From: Candidatus Peregrinibacteria bacterium GW2011_GWC2_39_14
Lineage (GTDB): Bacteria; Patescibacteriota; Gracilibacteria; UBA1369; UBA12463
Direction of reading: 5' to 3'
Assembly: GCA_000993595.1 (NCBI GenBank)
Contig: LBWJ01000008.1
Span: 1-64,000 of the forward strand
DNA: 64,000 nt
Shown here in pieces: positions 16,160 through 24,813 of this stretch. Each line of letters opens with the position of its first letter. Within the stretch, counting starts at the first letter, position 1. The notes under the pieces were generated by a model that was not told the origin of the DNA, did no database searches, and was given only the letters and a program-made list of their open reading frames with translations. A program made the position numbers and the translations under genes.

Positions 16160-18286
16160 ATGCAAAAAATAAAAACAAAAATTTTGGCGCTTGCCGGCAT
16201 GCTTGTTTTGGTTTCCGTGCTCGTTTTTGCGGGGATTTTTTCCGGCGCACTTAAATCTTGGAACCTTAAACTCCAAAACGTTTTATATCAAAAAACCGCA
16301 GATTTAAGCCAAAATATTGTTATCATTGAAATCGATAATAAAAGTCTTGATGACACATCCGGTCTCGGTCGTTTTCAAAATTGGCGCAGAACTTTTTATG
16401 CAAAAGTGCTTAATGAAATCGAAAAAGGCGCTCCAAAAGCTGTCGCATTCGATATCTTGTTTTCCACACGTACTCGCGGAATTCCGGAAGATGCGATGAA
16501 AGCGAAATTTAACGAAATCAAAAGTCTCACTCCCGAAAACGCAAAAGATTTTGTGGATTTTTTAAGCTCATTTATATTTAAAGATAACCATCCGGATGAC
16601 ATCGCATTTGCGGAGGAACTTGGAAAATATGACAATGTTTTTATCGCGCAAAATGCAGTTATTCAAACTGAAAAACCGCAAAGCTATTTAACGGCAACAT
16701 CGATAATTAATCCGATTGAAATAATTCGTAGTAGTGCGCAAAACGGCAACATAAGCGTTCTTCCCGATGCGGATAATGTCGTCAGAAGAATTCCGTTGGC
16801 AGTGATATATAAAGAAGATCCAAATCTTAATTTGCCGCTTGCTATAGCGCAATTTGCATATCCAAATATCGCGTATCCGGCAGGCTCAACGCCGTCCGAT
16901 AACGGCATGCTTATTAATTATAAAGGCGCGGCCGGAATTTCTCGTTTCAAAAAATTCTCTTTCACTGATGTCTATAACGGAAAAATCGATCCTTCCGAAT
17001 TCAAAGATAAAATAGTTTTGATTGGCGCAACGGCAAAGTCACTTCAGGATTTGCAATATACTCCAATTTCAACTTCCACCCCGATGCCCGGTGTGGAAAT
17101 TCAGGCGCAAGCAATCGAAACGATTTTGAACAAAGATTATTTGCTTCCGCAAAGCCGTACGACGACGCTCGCGATTTGCTTTATTTTGGCCGCAATCACA
17201 ATTTTATTCGCGACGAATTTTCACTTCATCGCAGGAATTTTAATAATAGTTATTCTTTCAGGTCTGCACTTTTTATACGCAAAATACATGTTCGATAAAA
17301 CAAATAATTCCGCCGAAATTGCAGACATGGTTTATCCATATTTATCAATTTTGCTAGCATATATTTCAAGTTTGATTTATCGATATTTTGCCGAGTATAA
17401 AGCAAAATCAGTAATCAAAAACGCATTCGGTCATTACGTTAACGAGTCGGTTGTGAATGAAATAATCAAGCATCCGGAAATGTTAAAACTTGGCGGAGAG
17501 AAAAAAGAAATAAGTGTCTTTTTCACTGACATAGAAGGCTTCACTTCATATTCGGAACTTCTTCCGCCGGAAATGGTTACAAATATTTTGAATAAATATT
17601 TTTCCGCGATGTCCAAAGTGATTTTGGCGCATGGAGGCACTCTTGATAAATTTGAAGGTGACGCGATTATGGCTTTCTTTAACGCTCCAATCGATCAGAC
17701 GAATCACGCGGAACTTGCATGTCAAACGATTCTGGAAATGCGACGCGCCCTTGAAGAACTTAATAACAGCTTAAAAATCGGCAATTTTCAGATGATAAAT
17801 TTCCGTACAGGAATTTCAACAGGACAAGCGGTCGTCGGCAACCTTGGCTCGGAAAACCGCTTTGATTACACGATTATTGGCGATACGGTTAACACAGCAA
17901 GTCGTCTTGAATCCGCAAATAAACAATTTGGCACAAATATTATCGTCTCCGAATCAACGTACGAGCAGACAAAAGATAAATTTATTTTCCGTGAAATCGA
18001 TTTAATCCGTGTTGTCGGAAAACTCAAACCAATTCACGTTTATGAGCTTATGTCAGAGAAAAACAATTTTTCAGAAATCGGCGCAAATTTGAAATCCGAA
18101 TTCGAAAAAGCACTCGCTTTATATCGCGAATGCAGATTTGAAGAAGCAAAAACCGCTTTTGAAGAAGCCTTAAAAATCTATTCCGAAGACGGCCCATCCA
18201 AAACTTACATTTCTCGTTGCGAAGCCTTTATCAAAAACCATCCACCATGGAACTGGGATGGCGTTTGGCAGATGACGAGCAAATAA
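16160..18286 (+). CDS. CHASE2-domain class III adenylate/guanylate cyclase
   Basis: A 708-aa membrane enzyme. One N-terminal helix (about 8-30) precedes an extracytoplasmic CHASE2 sensor domain (about 45-320), three membrane helices (about 335-415) and a class III cyclase domain (about 450-630). Both metal-binding Asp are present (FFTDIEGF, near 456, and FEGDAIM, near 500), with DKFEGD providing a Lys typical of ATP specificity, and NTASR supplying the transition-state Asn and Arg (near 578). A short TPR-like tail follows. It should turn an external cue into cAMP (less likely cGMP). No cyclic-nucleotide-binding protein is seen in the window. It has its own promoter and a structured leader. 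Confidence 0.88.
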   Translation: MQKIKTKILALAGMLVLVSVLVFAGIFSGALKSWNLKLQNVLYQKTADLSQNIVIIEIDNKSLDDTSGLGRFQNWRRTFYAKVLNEIEKGAPKAVAFDILFSTRTRGIPEDAMKAKFNEIKSLTPENAKDFVDFLSSFIFKDNHPDDIAFAEELGKYDNVFIAQNAVIQTEKPQSYLTATSIINPIEIIRSSAQNGNISVLPDADNVVRRIPLAVIYKEDPNLNLPLAIAQFAYPNIAYPAGSTPSDNGMLINYKGAAGISRFKKFSFTDVYNGKIDPSEFKDKIVLIGATAKSLQDLQYTPISTSTPMPGVEIQAQAIETILNKDYLLPQSRTTTLAICFILAAITILFATNFHFIAGILIIVILSGLHFLYAKYMFDKTNNSAEIADMVYPYLSILLAYISSLIYRYFAEYKAKSVIKNAFGHYVNESVVNEIIKHPEMLKLGGEKKEISVFFTDIEGFTSYSELLPPEMVTNILNKYFSAMSKVILAHGGTLDKFEGDAIMAFFNAPIDQTNHAELACQTILEMRRALEELNNSLKIGNFQMINFRTGISTGQAVVGNLGSENRFDYTIIGDTVNTASRLESANKQFGTNIIVSESTYEQTKDKFIFREIDLIRVVGKLKPIHVYELMSEKNNFSEIGANLKSEFEKALALYRECRFEEAKTAFEEALKIYSEDGPSKTYISRCEAFIKNHPPWNWDGVWQMTSK

Positions 18287-18321
18287 ATCAGTGTTAATAT
18301 GAGCATGATACATAAATATTC

Positions 18322-19098
18322 ATGGCAACAAATTCTTCAAAATTAAACGCTAAGTTCTACAATAATTTCGCTTCTATTCACGATATCATGCTTCCAATTG
18401 AAGAACGCTTGTCTGGCAAATCTTTTTTCGAATATATTTTAAAAAAAGATTTTAAGAAAAATGAAATTTTAGATTGTGCATGTGGTACGGGAATTCATGT
18501 AATTCTTTTATCAAAGCTTGGATATAAAGTCGATGGAATGGATTTGTCTTCAGGAATGATTAAACAGGCCAAAATAAATTTAAAAAAATTTAATATAAAA
18601 GCCAATTTAAAAGTAGGCGATTTTAGAAAAATAAAATCAGTATATGGCGAAAAGAAATATGACTTTGTGGCTTGCCTTGGCAATTCTTTGGCGTATATGC
18701 AAACTGAAAAAGATTTGAAGAAAGCTCTTGGGGAAATGTTTAATGTGTTAAAGCCAAATGGAATGGTTATTATAAGTCAAAGAAATTATGACAAATTATT
18801 AAAAGATAAGAAGAGATATAATGTGATACAGCAAGGCAAATTCACGTTTTTATATATTTACAATTACTTAAAAAATAAGGTGATTTTTAATATTATCGCT
18901 GGAGCTACGAATAATAATCGCACTACGTTTCAAACTTTTAAAACCACTTATAATCCAATTTTGCAGAAAGATTTGAAAAAGCATATGCAAGAAATGGGAT
19001 GTAGAAATATAAAATTCTATAATCAAGGAAATGAAAAAGAATATTTTAAGTTTAATAAAGAAAGTGACGAGTTTTTTACTATAACGGGGACGAAATAG
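18322..19098 (+). CDS. Class I SAM-dependent methyltransferase
   Basis: A 258-aa protein with a class I methyltransferase fold: motif I LDCACGTGIHV (about residues 50-60), an acidic residue after the second strand (VDGMDLS), and the motif after strand 4 (DFVACLGNSLAYM). It resembles the glycine/sarcosine N-methyltransferase-like group; the substrate is unknown. The sequence is very Lys/Asn-rich. Its 3' end overlaps the radical SAM gene of the minus-strand cluster by 20 nt, so it may be part of that pathway although it is transcribed from the other strand. Confidence 0.8.
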   Translation: MATNSSKLNAKFYNNFASIHDIMLPIEERLSGKSFFEYILKKDFKKNEILDCACGTGIHVILLSKLGYKVDGMDLSSGMIKQAKINLKKFNIKANLKVGDFRKIKSVYGEKKYDFVACLGNSLAYMQTEKDLKKALGEMFNVLKPNGMVIISQRNYDKLLKDKKRYNVIQQGKFTFLYIYNYLKNKVIFNIIAGATNNNRTTFQTFKTTYNPILQKDLKKHMQEMGCRNIKFYNQGNEKEYFKFNKESDEFFTITGTK

Positions 19099-20152
19099 CG
19101 GATTTGTCGATATAGTCGCCAGGATTAAAGTACCTCCAAAATAAAGGGCATCCTCCTATACACTTCATTCTCATTTCGCAGGCATCGCAATCTTCGGATG
19201 GATATTTCCAGTTTTCAGGACCAATAGTACCTCTTACTCGTAATAAAATATCTCTAACTTGTTCTCGTGGTTTAATTTTTTGCTGATCGTCAAGAATGGC
19301 TTCAATAGGGCTGTTAACCTGATGAGTGCAGGCCAATATATTACCGGTTGGGTCAAAAGCTATTCCAGACCCATCGTAAATATTACATTCGCTCATCGCG
19401 CCACCGGAAAGAGGTATCAAATACGATTCGTCTATCATACTTGTTAGCAGATCTCTATCAAACAAGCAAAGCGGAACCGTTGCATAAAAATGAGCCTGTA
19501 TTCCTTCAGATTTAAGGACTTTATAAGAACCTTGAATGATTCTTGCTAATTCGGCAGGAGACAAAATCTTGTCATTGACGACGTCGCCCTCTATCGGAGA
19601 CGCTAAATTATAGACAATGGATTTGACTCCAAGGTTGTGAAGGAACCTTGCCATGTCGCAGACCCTGTCTTTATTTGAAGCATTGACGGTTGTCAGTGTT
19701 ACAAAAGGAACGTTCAACTTAATGCAATTTTTTATACCGGCTAAGGTTTCATCAAAACTTCTTTCGACGCCAGTATTACCAGCGTGTTCTTCTTTGGAGC
19801 TTCCATGTACGGATATTGCGGTAAAGGACATGCCTGCATCAATCATTCTTTGTAAAAAATCTTCATTTGCATATTTTCGTCCATTTGTAACAACCTTCAT
19901 TTTTAGTCCATGTTGTGAACCATATTCAATAACATCAACTATATTGGGATGTAAAGTTGGCTCTCCGCCTATTAAAGTGCATTTTTTTGCTCCAAGTTCG
20001 GTCATTGAATCGATAATGCCTTTTTGATTTTCAAGAGACAGTTTCTCAGATGGGAACCCTTGCGCTTCTGTGTAGCAAAAATTACAACGATTATTACATG
20101 AGTAGTTTGATACTATCCAAAATCCTGCGAATTGTTGTTCCGATGTAGTCAT
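19079..20152 (-). CDS. Radical SAM/SPASM enzyme (last gene of cluster)
   Basis: The 357-aa protein begins with the radical SAM motif CNNRCNFC (C19, C23, C26), followed by GGEPTLHP, which contacts SAM. The C-terminal third has the SPASM arrangement: a Cys near CNIYDG, ILACTH, then CDACEMRMKCIGGC, enough ligands for auxiliary Fe-S clusters. SPASM enzymes modify peptides, amino acids or small molecules using a 5'-deoxyadenosyl radical. No precursor peptide is encoded nearby. The gene starts 7 nt after the PaaK-like ligase stop, so the two are co-transcribed. Confidence 0.88.
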   Translation of the reverse strand: MTTSEQQFAGFWIVSNYSCNNRCNFCYTEAQGFPSEKLSLENQKGIIDSMTELGAKKCTLIGGEPTLHPNIVDVIEYGSQHGLKMKVVTNGRKYANEDFLQRMIDAGMSFTAISVHGSSKEEHAGNTGVERSFDETLAGIKNCIKLNVPFVTLTTVNASNKDRVCDMARFLHNLGVKSIVYNLASPIEGDVVNDKILSPAELARIIQGSYKVLKSEGIQAHFYATVPLCLFDRDLLTSMIDESYLIPLSGGAMSECNIYDGSGIAFDPTGNILACTHQVNSPIEAILDDQQKIKPREQVRDILLRVRGTIGPENWKYPSEDCDACEMRMKCIGGCPLFWRYFNPGDYIDKSAISSPL

Positions 20153-20159
20153 CTAAATA

Positions 20160-21407
20160 TTATTTTCTTAAATCTATAATCCTTTTAATCTTTCCCGTGG
20201 ACCTTACCCTTTCAATGCTGTTTTTTGCAACGCATACAATTTCAAAAGAATGAATTCTGCCGGTTTGAAGCTCGCTTTCCAAATCTTGTATTTCAGATAT
20301 ACATTTTTCTTTTATCCTTCCGGCTAAATTGGTTGAAGGGCTTTCAGATTCAATCATTATTTTAATTGCATCGCGATGGTTGTAGTTGCCTACTATAATT
20401 TGAAAAGCATCTGAACATTCCGGGAATTTGCTAAGAATATTTCTGATTTGATCAACGGCAACATGGAGGCTTGCCGAAACAATCATGTCTTGGCTTCTGC
20501 CTTTAACGTTAAGCGTTTGAGTTTCGCCACCACATTCGCATTCGTCGGTTGTTAACGCCCCGATGTCTCCGGTTCTATATCTAACTAATGGTATTAATCT
20601 TCTTTTTAGAGTGGTAATAATTATCTCTCCGAATTGTTCATCTGGCACAATATTCCCTGTTTCAGGATCAACAATTTCGACATATTGATAAGGGAAAACG
20701 TGATAATCGCTCAAGGTTTTATTGGCACATTGATATCCTATGGCAGCACTTTCCATGCATCCATATGCGGATTTCACGACTGCATTAGGAAAAATCTTGC
20801 ATAGATAATCGAGCGTAGATTGAAAAACTTTTTCACCAAGACAATATATTTTGTTAACTTTTGCTCTGGCCTCATCATCATTTTTTAAATAATCAGCTAC
20901 TGTCAAAATAGTTGAAGGCATGCCGGTAAAGCAGTTGGCGCCGAATCGTTTAACGAAAAATTTTATTTGTGCCATGGCTTCTTCGTCCAACCTTGTTCCG
21001 CCTTGGGGTATGATTCTGCATCCAAGATGAGAAAGAGCTATGTTTGTTGTAGAAAAAACACCCCAAATGCCGGGCATAAAAAGATTTATAACCGTATCGG
21101 CGGGACCAAGGTTTAACCCTTGAAAATATTCATGCTGGTCGCCAATATCGTCAAAATCTCTAAGAATCAATCTGGGCTCAGACGTAGTGCCTCCCGATGA
21201 AAACACAAAACAACCGGCAGGATTTTTTGCGCAAAGGTCGTTGTTATTAGGCGGAGTATTCTGTCGATATGTTTTATTGTCTAAAAAAGGAATAGCGTGA
21301 AAATCTTCGAGTTTATCAACGGCCTGTGTTGGTAAAACCCTTTCATAATAAGGAGCTTGTTTTGCATATTCTACGGCACTTGAGATGTCTCCGATTCTAT
21401 TCATCAT
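20160..21407 (-). CDS. PaaK-like adenylate-forming ligase
   Basis: A 415-aa member of the ANL superfamily close to phenylacetate-CoA ligase (PaaK). Motifs present are the phosphate loop SSGGTTSEP (about 70-78), YGCMES, YRTGDIG and a C-terminal GKIKR with the Lys (about 406) used for adenylation. It should activate a carboxylic acid as the acyl-adenylate, possibly passing it to CoA or another acceptor. The C-terminal region has CECGG, a small Cys pair also seen in some PaaK relatives. Its ATG overlaps the aldolase stop by 4 nt. The acid substrate cannot be told from the sequence. Confidence 0.85.
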   Translation of the reverse strand: MMNRIGDISSAVEYAKQAPYYERVLPTQAVDKLEDFHAIPFLDNKTYRQNTPPNNNDLCAKNPAGCFVFSSGGTTSEPRLILRDFDDIGDQHEYFQGLNLGPADTVINLFMPGIWGVFSTTNIALSHLGCRIIPQGGTRLDEEAMAQIKFFVKRFGANCFTGMPSTILTVADYLKNDDEARAKVNKIYCLGEKVFQSTLDYLCKIFPNAVVKSAYGCMESAAIGYQCANKTLSDYHVFPYQYVEIVDPETGNIVPDEQFGEIIITTLKRRLIPLVRYRTGDIGALTTDECECGGETQTLNVKGRSQDMIVSASLHVAVDQIRNILSKFPECSDAFQIIVGNYNHRDAIKIMIESESPSTNLAGRIKEKCISEIQDLESELQTGRIHSFEIVCVAKNSIERVRSTGKIKRIIDLRK

Positions 21408-22420
21408 TGAGTTGTTATTGGCAGTGATTGGTCGTCACTTTCTACATTAAAGCTTGATTGTAAAGCGTCAAAGTCTCCACTAAACTGAAAAACTAATTTG
21501 GCCGCCAAGTCTAATTCATCAAGCCCATGTACCCTGGCAAGCTCTTTCAGTTTTTTATCAGTTGCAAGAGTGACGCCATGTAAAGCGTAAAGTATAAATT
21601 TATATTGTTCGGTGAAAACAGCTTGTGCGGGAAGTGCGCTATAGACATTTTCAAAAAAATATCTCATAGCCGGAATAAGAGCTTTGCTGTCATAGCCTTC
21701 CTTTTTAAGTCTTTCGAAAAGAACAAACATTTTTTCCGTTCTTGCGTTGCCGGCGCCTTTGCCAAAACCAAGCAGTGATCCATCTAAGAATTCCGCGCCA
21801 CAGTTCATGGCTTCCAGGGAATTCGCCTCAGCAAAACCCATGTTATCATGAGGGTGAAATCCCAAAAGAATATCAGTGCGTCTTCTAAGCTCCGATATGC
21901 GTCTTCTAACATCTTCGGGCAACATCGTTCCATTGGTGTCGGCAAGATAAAAAATATCAGTACCATTGCCTTCGGCTTCTAGCATAGCATTAGCGCATTC
22001 ATCTGCAGAATACTGACTTGATCTAATTAAACTGACAGCAACTTGGAGTCCATTTTTTTTAAAATAATCAATTGGCTTTGCGGTCTGTTTTATTTCCCAT
22101 CTGTTACAGCCTAGCCTAACCATGTCAACGCTCTGAAAAAAAACATCCGAATATAGTCCGGGATTAAAACCATCAGGTAATAGCATAGTCGCTATTTTAG
22201 TCCTTGTGCCTTCGAAAAGCGCAGCCACTCTGGCGATAAACTCCTCGTTATAATCTCTTAACGAAAAAACTCCATTTTTTGGTGGTTGTATGTATGAAGG
22301 TTCTACGTAATCAATCCCGGAATGTTTCAATCTCTTAAGAGTCTCAAGCACATGCGTTTCGCTTGGATGTAAGCCATCTACGTTTGTAGTCTCTCTGAAT
22401 GTAACGTCCATGTATTGCAT
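21404..22420 (-). CDS. DRE-TIM aldolase, 4-hydroxy-2-oxovalerate aldolase-like
   Basis: A 338-aa TIM-barrel enzyme of the DRE-TIM metallolyase group. D5, T7, R9 (DVTFRE) and the metal-binding H189-P-H191 in GFHPHDN are present, and the stretch AEFLDGSLLGFGKGAGNA matches the corresponding region of DmpG/MhpE. The family makes or breaks carbon-carbon bonds next to a keto acid with a divalent metal. Here the final Asp of DRE is Glu. This is one of the few genes here with a Shine-Dalgarno sequence (GAGGT 8 nt before the ATG). It lies 5 nt after the RraA-like gene. Confidence 0.85.
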   Translation of the reverse strand: MQYMDVTFRETTNVDGLHPSETHVLETLKRLKHSGIDYVEPSYIQPPKNGVFSLRDYNEEFIARVAALFEGTRTKIATMLLPDGFNPGLYSDVFFQSVDMVRLGCNRWEIKQTAKPIDYFKKNGLQVAVSLIRSSQYSADECANAMLEAEGNGTDIFYLADTNGTMLPEDVRRRISELRRRTDILLGFHPHDNMGFAEANSLEAMNCGAEFLDGSLLGFGKGAGNARTEKMFVLFERLKKEGYDSKALIPAMRYFFENVYSALPAQAVFTEQYKFILYALHGVTLATDKKLKELARVHGLDELDLAAKLVFQFSGDFDALQSSFNVESDDQSLPITTQ

Positions 22421-22425
22421 AAGAT

Positions 22426-23076
22426 TTACCTCAAAGGTTGGTTATATTTAAACGTCCTTCTTGCTTCATCTAGACGCATGCCGCCTATGACTGCTGAACG
22501 TATTTTATCTTCAACTTCATGTATTTTTTGTGAACCTTCAAGAACAAGTTCAATATTGTGTTTAGGTACAACGATAACGCCGCTTTTGTCGGCCCTGATA
22601 AAATCACCGGGATTAACAGTAACTCCTGATAGGGTTATATTTTCTTGAACAGATGCGAGTCTAACTCTATTTTTGCCAGTCCTCATAAAAGCATGTTTTG
22701 AAAAAACGGGATAATCAGAGCTGGATATTACAGAGAGATCTCTGCATGATCCATCTATAACGGTACCGGCAAGTTTACGCATCCCTGCGACAAGAGTGAG
22801 GATGTCTCCCCAAACCGTACAATTATCAATCCCGCCATTATCGATGACAACGACACTGCCTTCAGGAACATCATCTATGTAATCGCCAGCTTTTGCGGAA
22901 ACGCCAGGTGATACAGGTTCAAATTTGACAGTAAAAACAGTGCCAGTTATTTCGGTATTTCTACTCCTTGGAGCTATACCAAGGCAAGCGCCATTTATAT
23001 GTAAATTGTCCAATGCATCAGATATTTCAGGCGTGTCGTATTTTGACAGCAAGGATATTAATTCATTTTGCTCCAT
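22426..23076 (-). CDS. RraA-like aldolase/decarboxylase
   Basis: A 216-aa protein of the RraA / HMG-CHA class II pyruvate aldolase fold. WGDIL (about 89-93) and IDGSCRD, with R112 and D113, correspond to the substrate and metal site of 4-hydroxy-4-methyl-2-oxoglutarate aldolase, which RraA proteins that only bind RNase E do not need. It may cleave a hydroxy-keto acid or decarboxylate oxaloacetate. Its first 14 nt overlap the end of the nitroreductase gene, so translation is coupled. Having two keto-acid aldolase types adjacent suggests consecutive carbon-skeleton steps. Confidence 0.85.
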   Translation of the reverse strand: MEQNELISLLSKYDTPEISDALDNLHINGACLGIAPRSRNTEITGTVFTVKFEPVSPGVSAKAGDYIDDVPEGSVVVIDNGGIDNCTVWGDILTLVAGMRKLAGTVIDGSCRDLSVISSSDYPVFSKHAFMRTGKNRVRLASVQENITLSGVTVNPGDFIRADKSGVIVVPKHNIELVLEGSQKIHEVEDKIRSAVIGGMRLDEARRTFKYNQPLR

Positions 23077-23656
23077 AGCGATTGTGGTGAGTTATGGAGT
23101 CAGGGTCTCTTTTTGGGAGTAAAATATTTTGACCTGCGTCCAGCGAATAAACTGTGCCATTTGTCACTGGAACTACGGTCGAGGTATGAGCTGGATAGCC
23201 AAGTCCTATTAATGAATCTACCTTATGCGTTTCAGGAACGCTTAAAAGTTGAGAAAGTGCCACTCTGTTTATGCAATGTAAAAATACGCTTTCTATGTCA
23301 AGGCTATGTGCGTAAAGCATTATATTTTGAGCTGCTGCGCCAGCATCATATTCATATCCGACGTCTCTTATTGTTCTATTAACCAGCATTGCAATATAGG
23401 AATTTGGTGCAAATACTGGATCAGCGAATGCGGTATTTACCTTATTTCTTGTGCCCCATAAAATATTTGCAAATACTTGTTCGCATAATTCAGGGTCTTT
23501 TATCAAAACATATTCCAGCGGCTGATCATTCATTCTGCTTGGGCATAAAGAAGCAAGGTGTGCCATTTCTTTCATTTCATCAAGGGGAACGTCTTTAGCG
23601 TGATTAAACTTTCTAATCGTTCTTCTGCTGGCTATGATTTCACCTACTGCATTCAT
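23063..23656 (-). CDS. Nitroreductase-family flavoprotein
   Basis: A 197-aa protein with the FMN-binding nitroreductase fold: SRRTIRKF at residues 9-16, CPSRMNDQP near 38-46, a central helix AGAAAQNIMLYAHSLDIES (about 125-143) and GLGYPAH near 172. Such enzymes reduce nitro groups, quinones or enones, or oxidise thiazolines and related rings in natural-product pathways. It lies 11 nt after the first radical SAM gene and overlaps the RraA-like gene by 14 nt. The substrate is unknown. Confidence 0.85.
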   Translation of the reverse strand: MNAVGEIIASRRTIRKFNHAKDVPLDEMKEMAHLASLCPSRMNDQPLEYVLIKDPELCEQVFANILWGTRNKVNTAFADPVFAPNSYIAMLVNRTIRDVGYEYDAGAAAQNIMLYAHSLDIESVFLHCINRVALSQLLSVPETHKVDSLIGLGYPAHTSTVVPVTNGTVYSLDAGQNILLPKRDPDSITHHNRYGAK

Positions 23657-23667
23657 TGTATTGTTTT

Positions 23668-24798
23668 TTAAACGATATCTTCAAAGCACGCTCCGCTATT
23701 GAATAAAGCGCCGTTCCCTTTTTTATAAACCACTCTGCACGGGCATCCATAGCAACCTTCTTCTTTGTGCTCTACGCAAGTTCTACATTTACCGGAAACA
23801 TTATCTAAAATATTTCTAACCTTCTCCACCTCAGGGCTGAGCCATAAATCCGCAAGAGATTGTTCTCGAATATTGCCGATATGCGGAAGTCCAATACACG
23901 GAGCAACGTCTCCCATGATCGTAACCATAATGTGATACAAGTAATAATTACAATGGATTCCGGCGTATGGAGGCGCAGGCTTCCAATGAAAACCATATTC
24001 TTGTCTGTCTATTTCAGAGAGCTTTTCATACAGAGCTCGTAATTCACCAGGCGTTATTTGAAGATTCTCTTTTACAAATGGAGTAGCGGCTCTTTCGTTG
24101 GTGAGAAATGGCTTTACGAGTGGAAAAATATTATGTTCCCTGCACCATCTGAAGAGGCTTTCAATCTCATGTAAATTTTTTTTCATAACTAAAATATCAG
24201 CCCCGAGCTTAGTTGGAGCATTCTTATTAAAACCTGCTGCAATGAGTCTCTCCATTCCTTCGGCTCGTGCTCGTGCGTAGCCTTTTTTGCCGGCAAACCA
24301 ATCTTGCAATCCCTCATCGAGACTATGGATTTTAACAATAACAGATGCATTTGCAGCCTTTAATTTATCAACAGCCTCATCCGTCATTCCGGCAGCGTGT
24401 GTAAAAATAACAGGCTTAAGCTCAAGAGATTTCATATAAGCAAGTTGGTCCCAAAAAATAGGATCAACCAAAGGTTCTCCTCTGCCGGCAATATGGACCA
24501 TCTCTCCACCAAGAGCCTTGAATTGATCAAGCAAATCCCTTCGTTCACCTAATGTCATTTCGCCGGGCATAGGTGTTCCACTTTTTGTTTGGCAATAAAC
24601 ACAATGTAAATCACATGCACCGCTTACTCCGGCATATATGTGTTTCAATAATCGTTTGTCTTTTATAAGCGCTAATTTATCCGAATCAAAAATACCCCAT
24701 CCGTCTAAAACAGGCGGTTTTTGAAGTAGAGTGGCGCCCTGATCATCAGGGCAAGTGCTGGCTTCTATAAGTGGTGCGGATCGATTAGAATCAGACAT
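23668..24798 (-). CDS. Radical SAM/SPASM enzyme (second gene of cluster)
   Basis: A 376-aa protein with a 50-residue N-terminal extension, then CDLHCVYC (C62, C66, C69) for the radical SAM cluster and a glycine-rich AGRGEPL. The C-terminus has SPASM-type cysteines: C near HCNYY, VAPCIG, CRTC and CYGCPC. It is distinct from the radical SAM enzyme at the other end of the operon, so the two probably do different chemistry. The ATG follows TTTACCCTC rather than a Shine-Dalgarno sequence, 15 nt after the valS stop. There is no precursor peptide in the operon. Confidence 0.88.
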   Translation of the reverse strand: MSDSNRSAPLIEASTCPDDQGATLLQKPPVLDGWGIFDSDKLALIKDKRLLKHIYAGVSGACDLHCVYCQTKSGTPMPGEMTLGERRDLLDQFKALGGEMVHIAGRGEPLVDPIFWDQLAYMKSLELKPVIFTHAAGMTDEAVDKLKAANASVIVKIHSLDEGLQDWFAGKKGYARARAEGMERLIAAGFNKNAPTKLGADILVMKKNLHEIESLFRWCREHNIFPLVKPFLTNERAATPFVKENLQITPGELRALYEKLSEIDRQEYGFHWKPAPPYAGIHCNYYLYHIMVTIMGDVAPCIGLPHIGNIREQSLADLWLSPEVEKVRNILDNVSGKCRTCVEHKEEGCYGCPCRVVYKKGNGALFNSGACFEDIV

Positions 24799-24813
24799 GA
24801 GGGTAAATAAATT

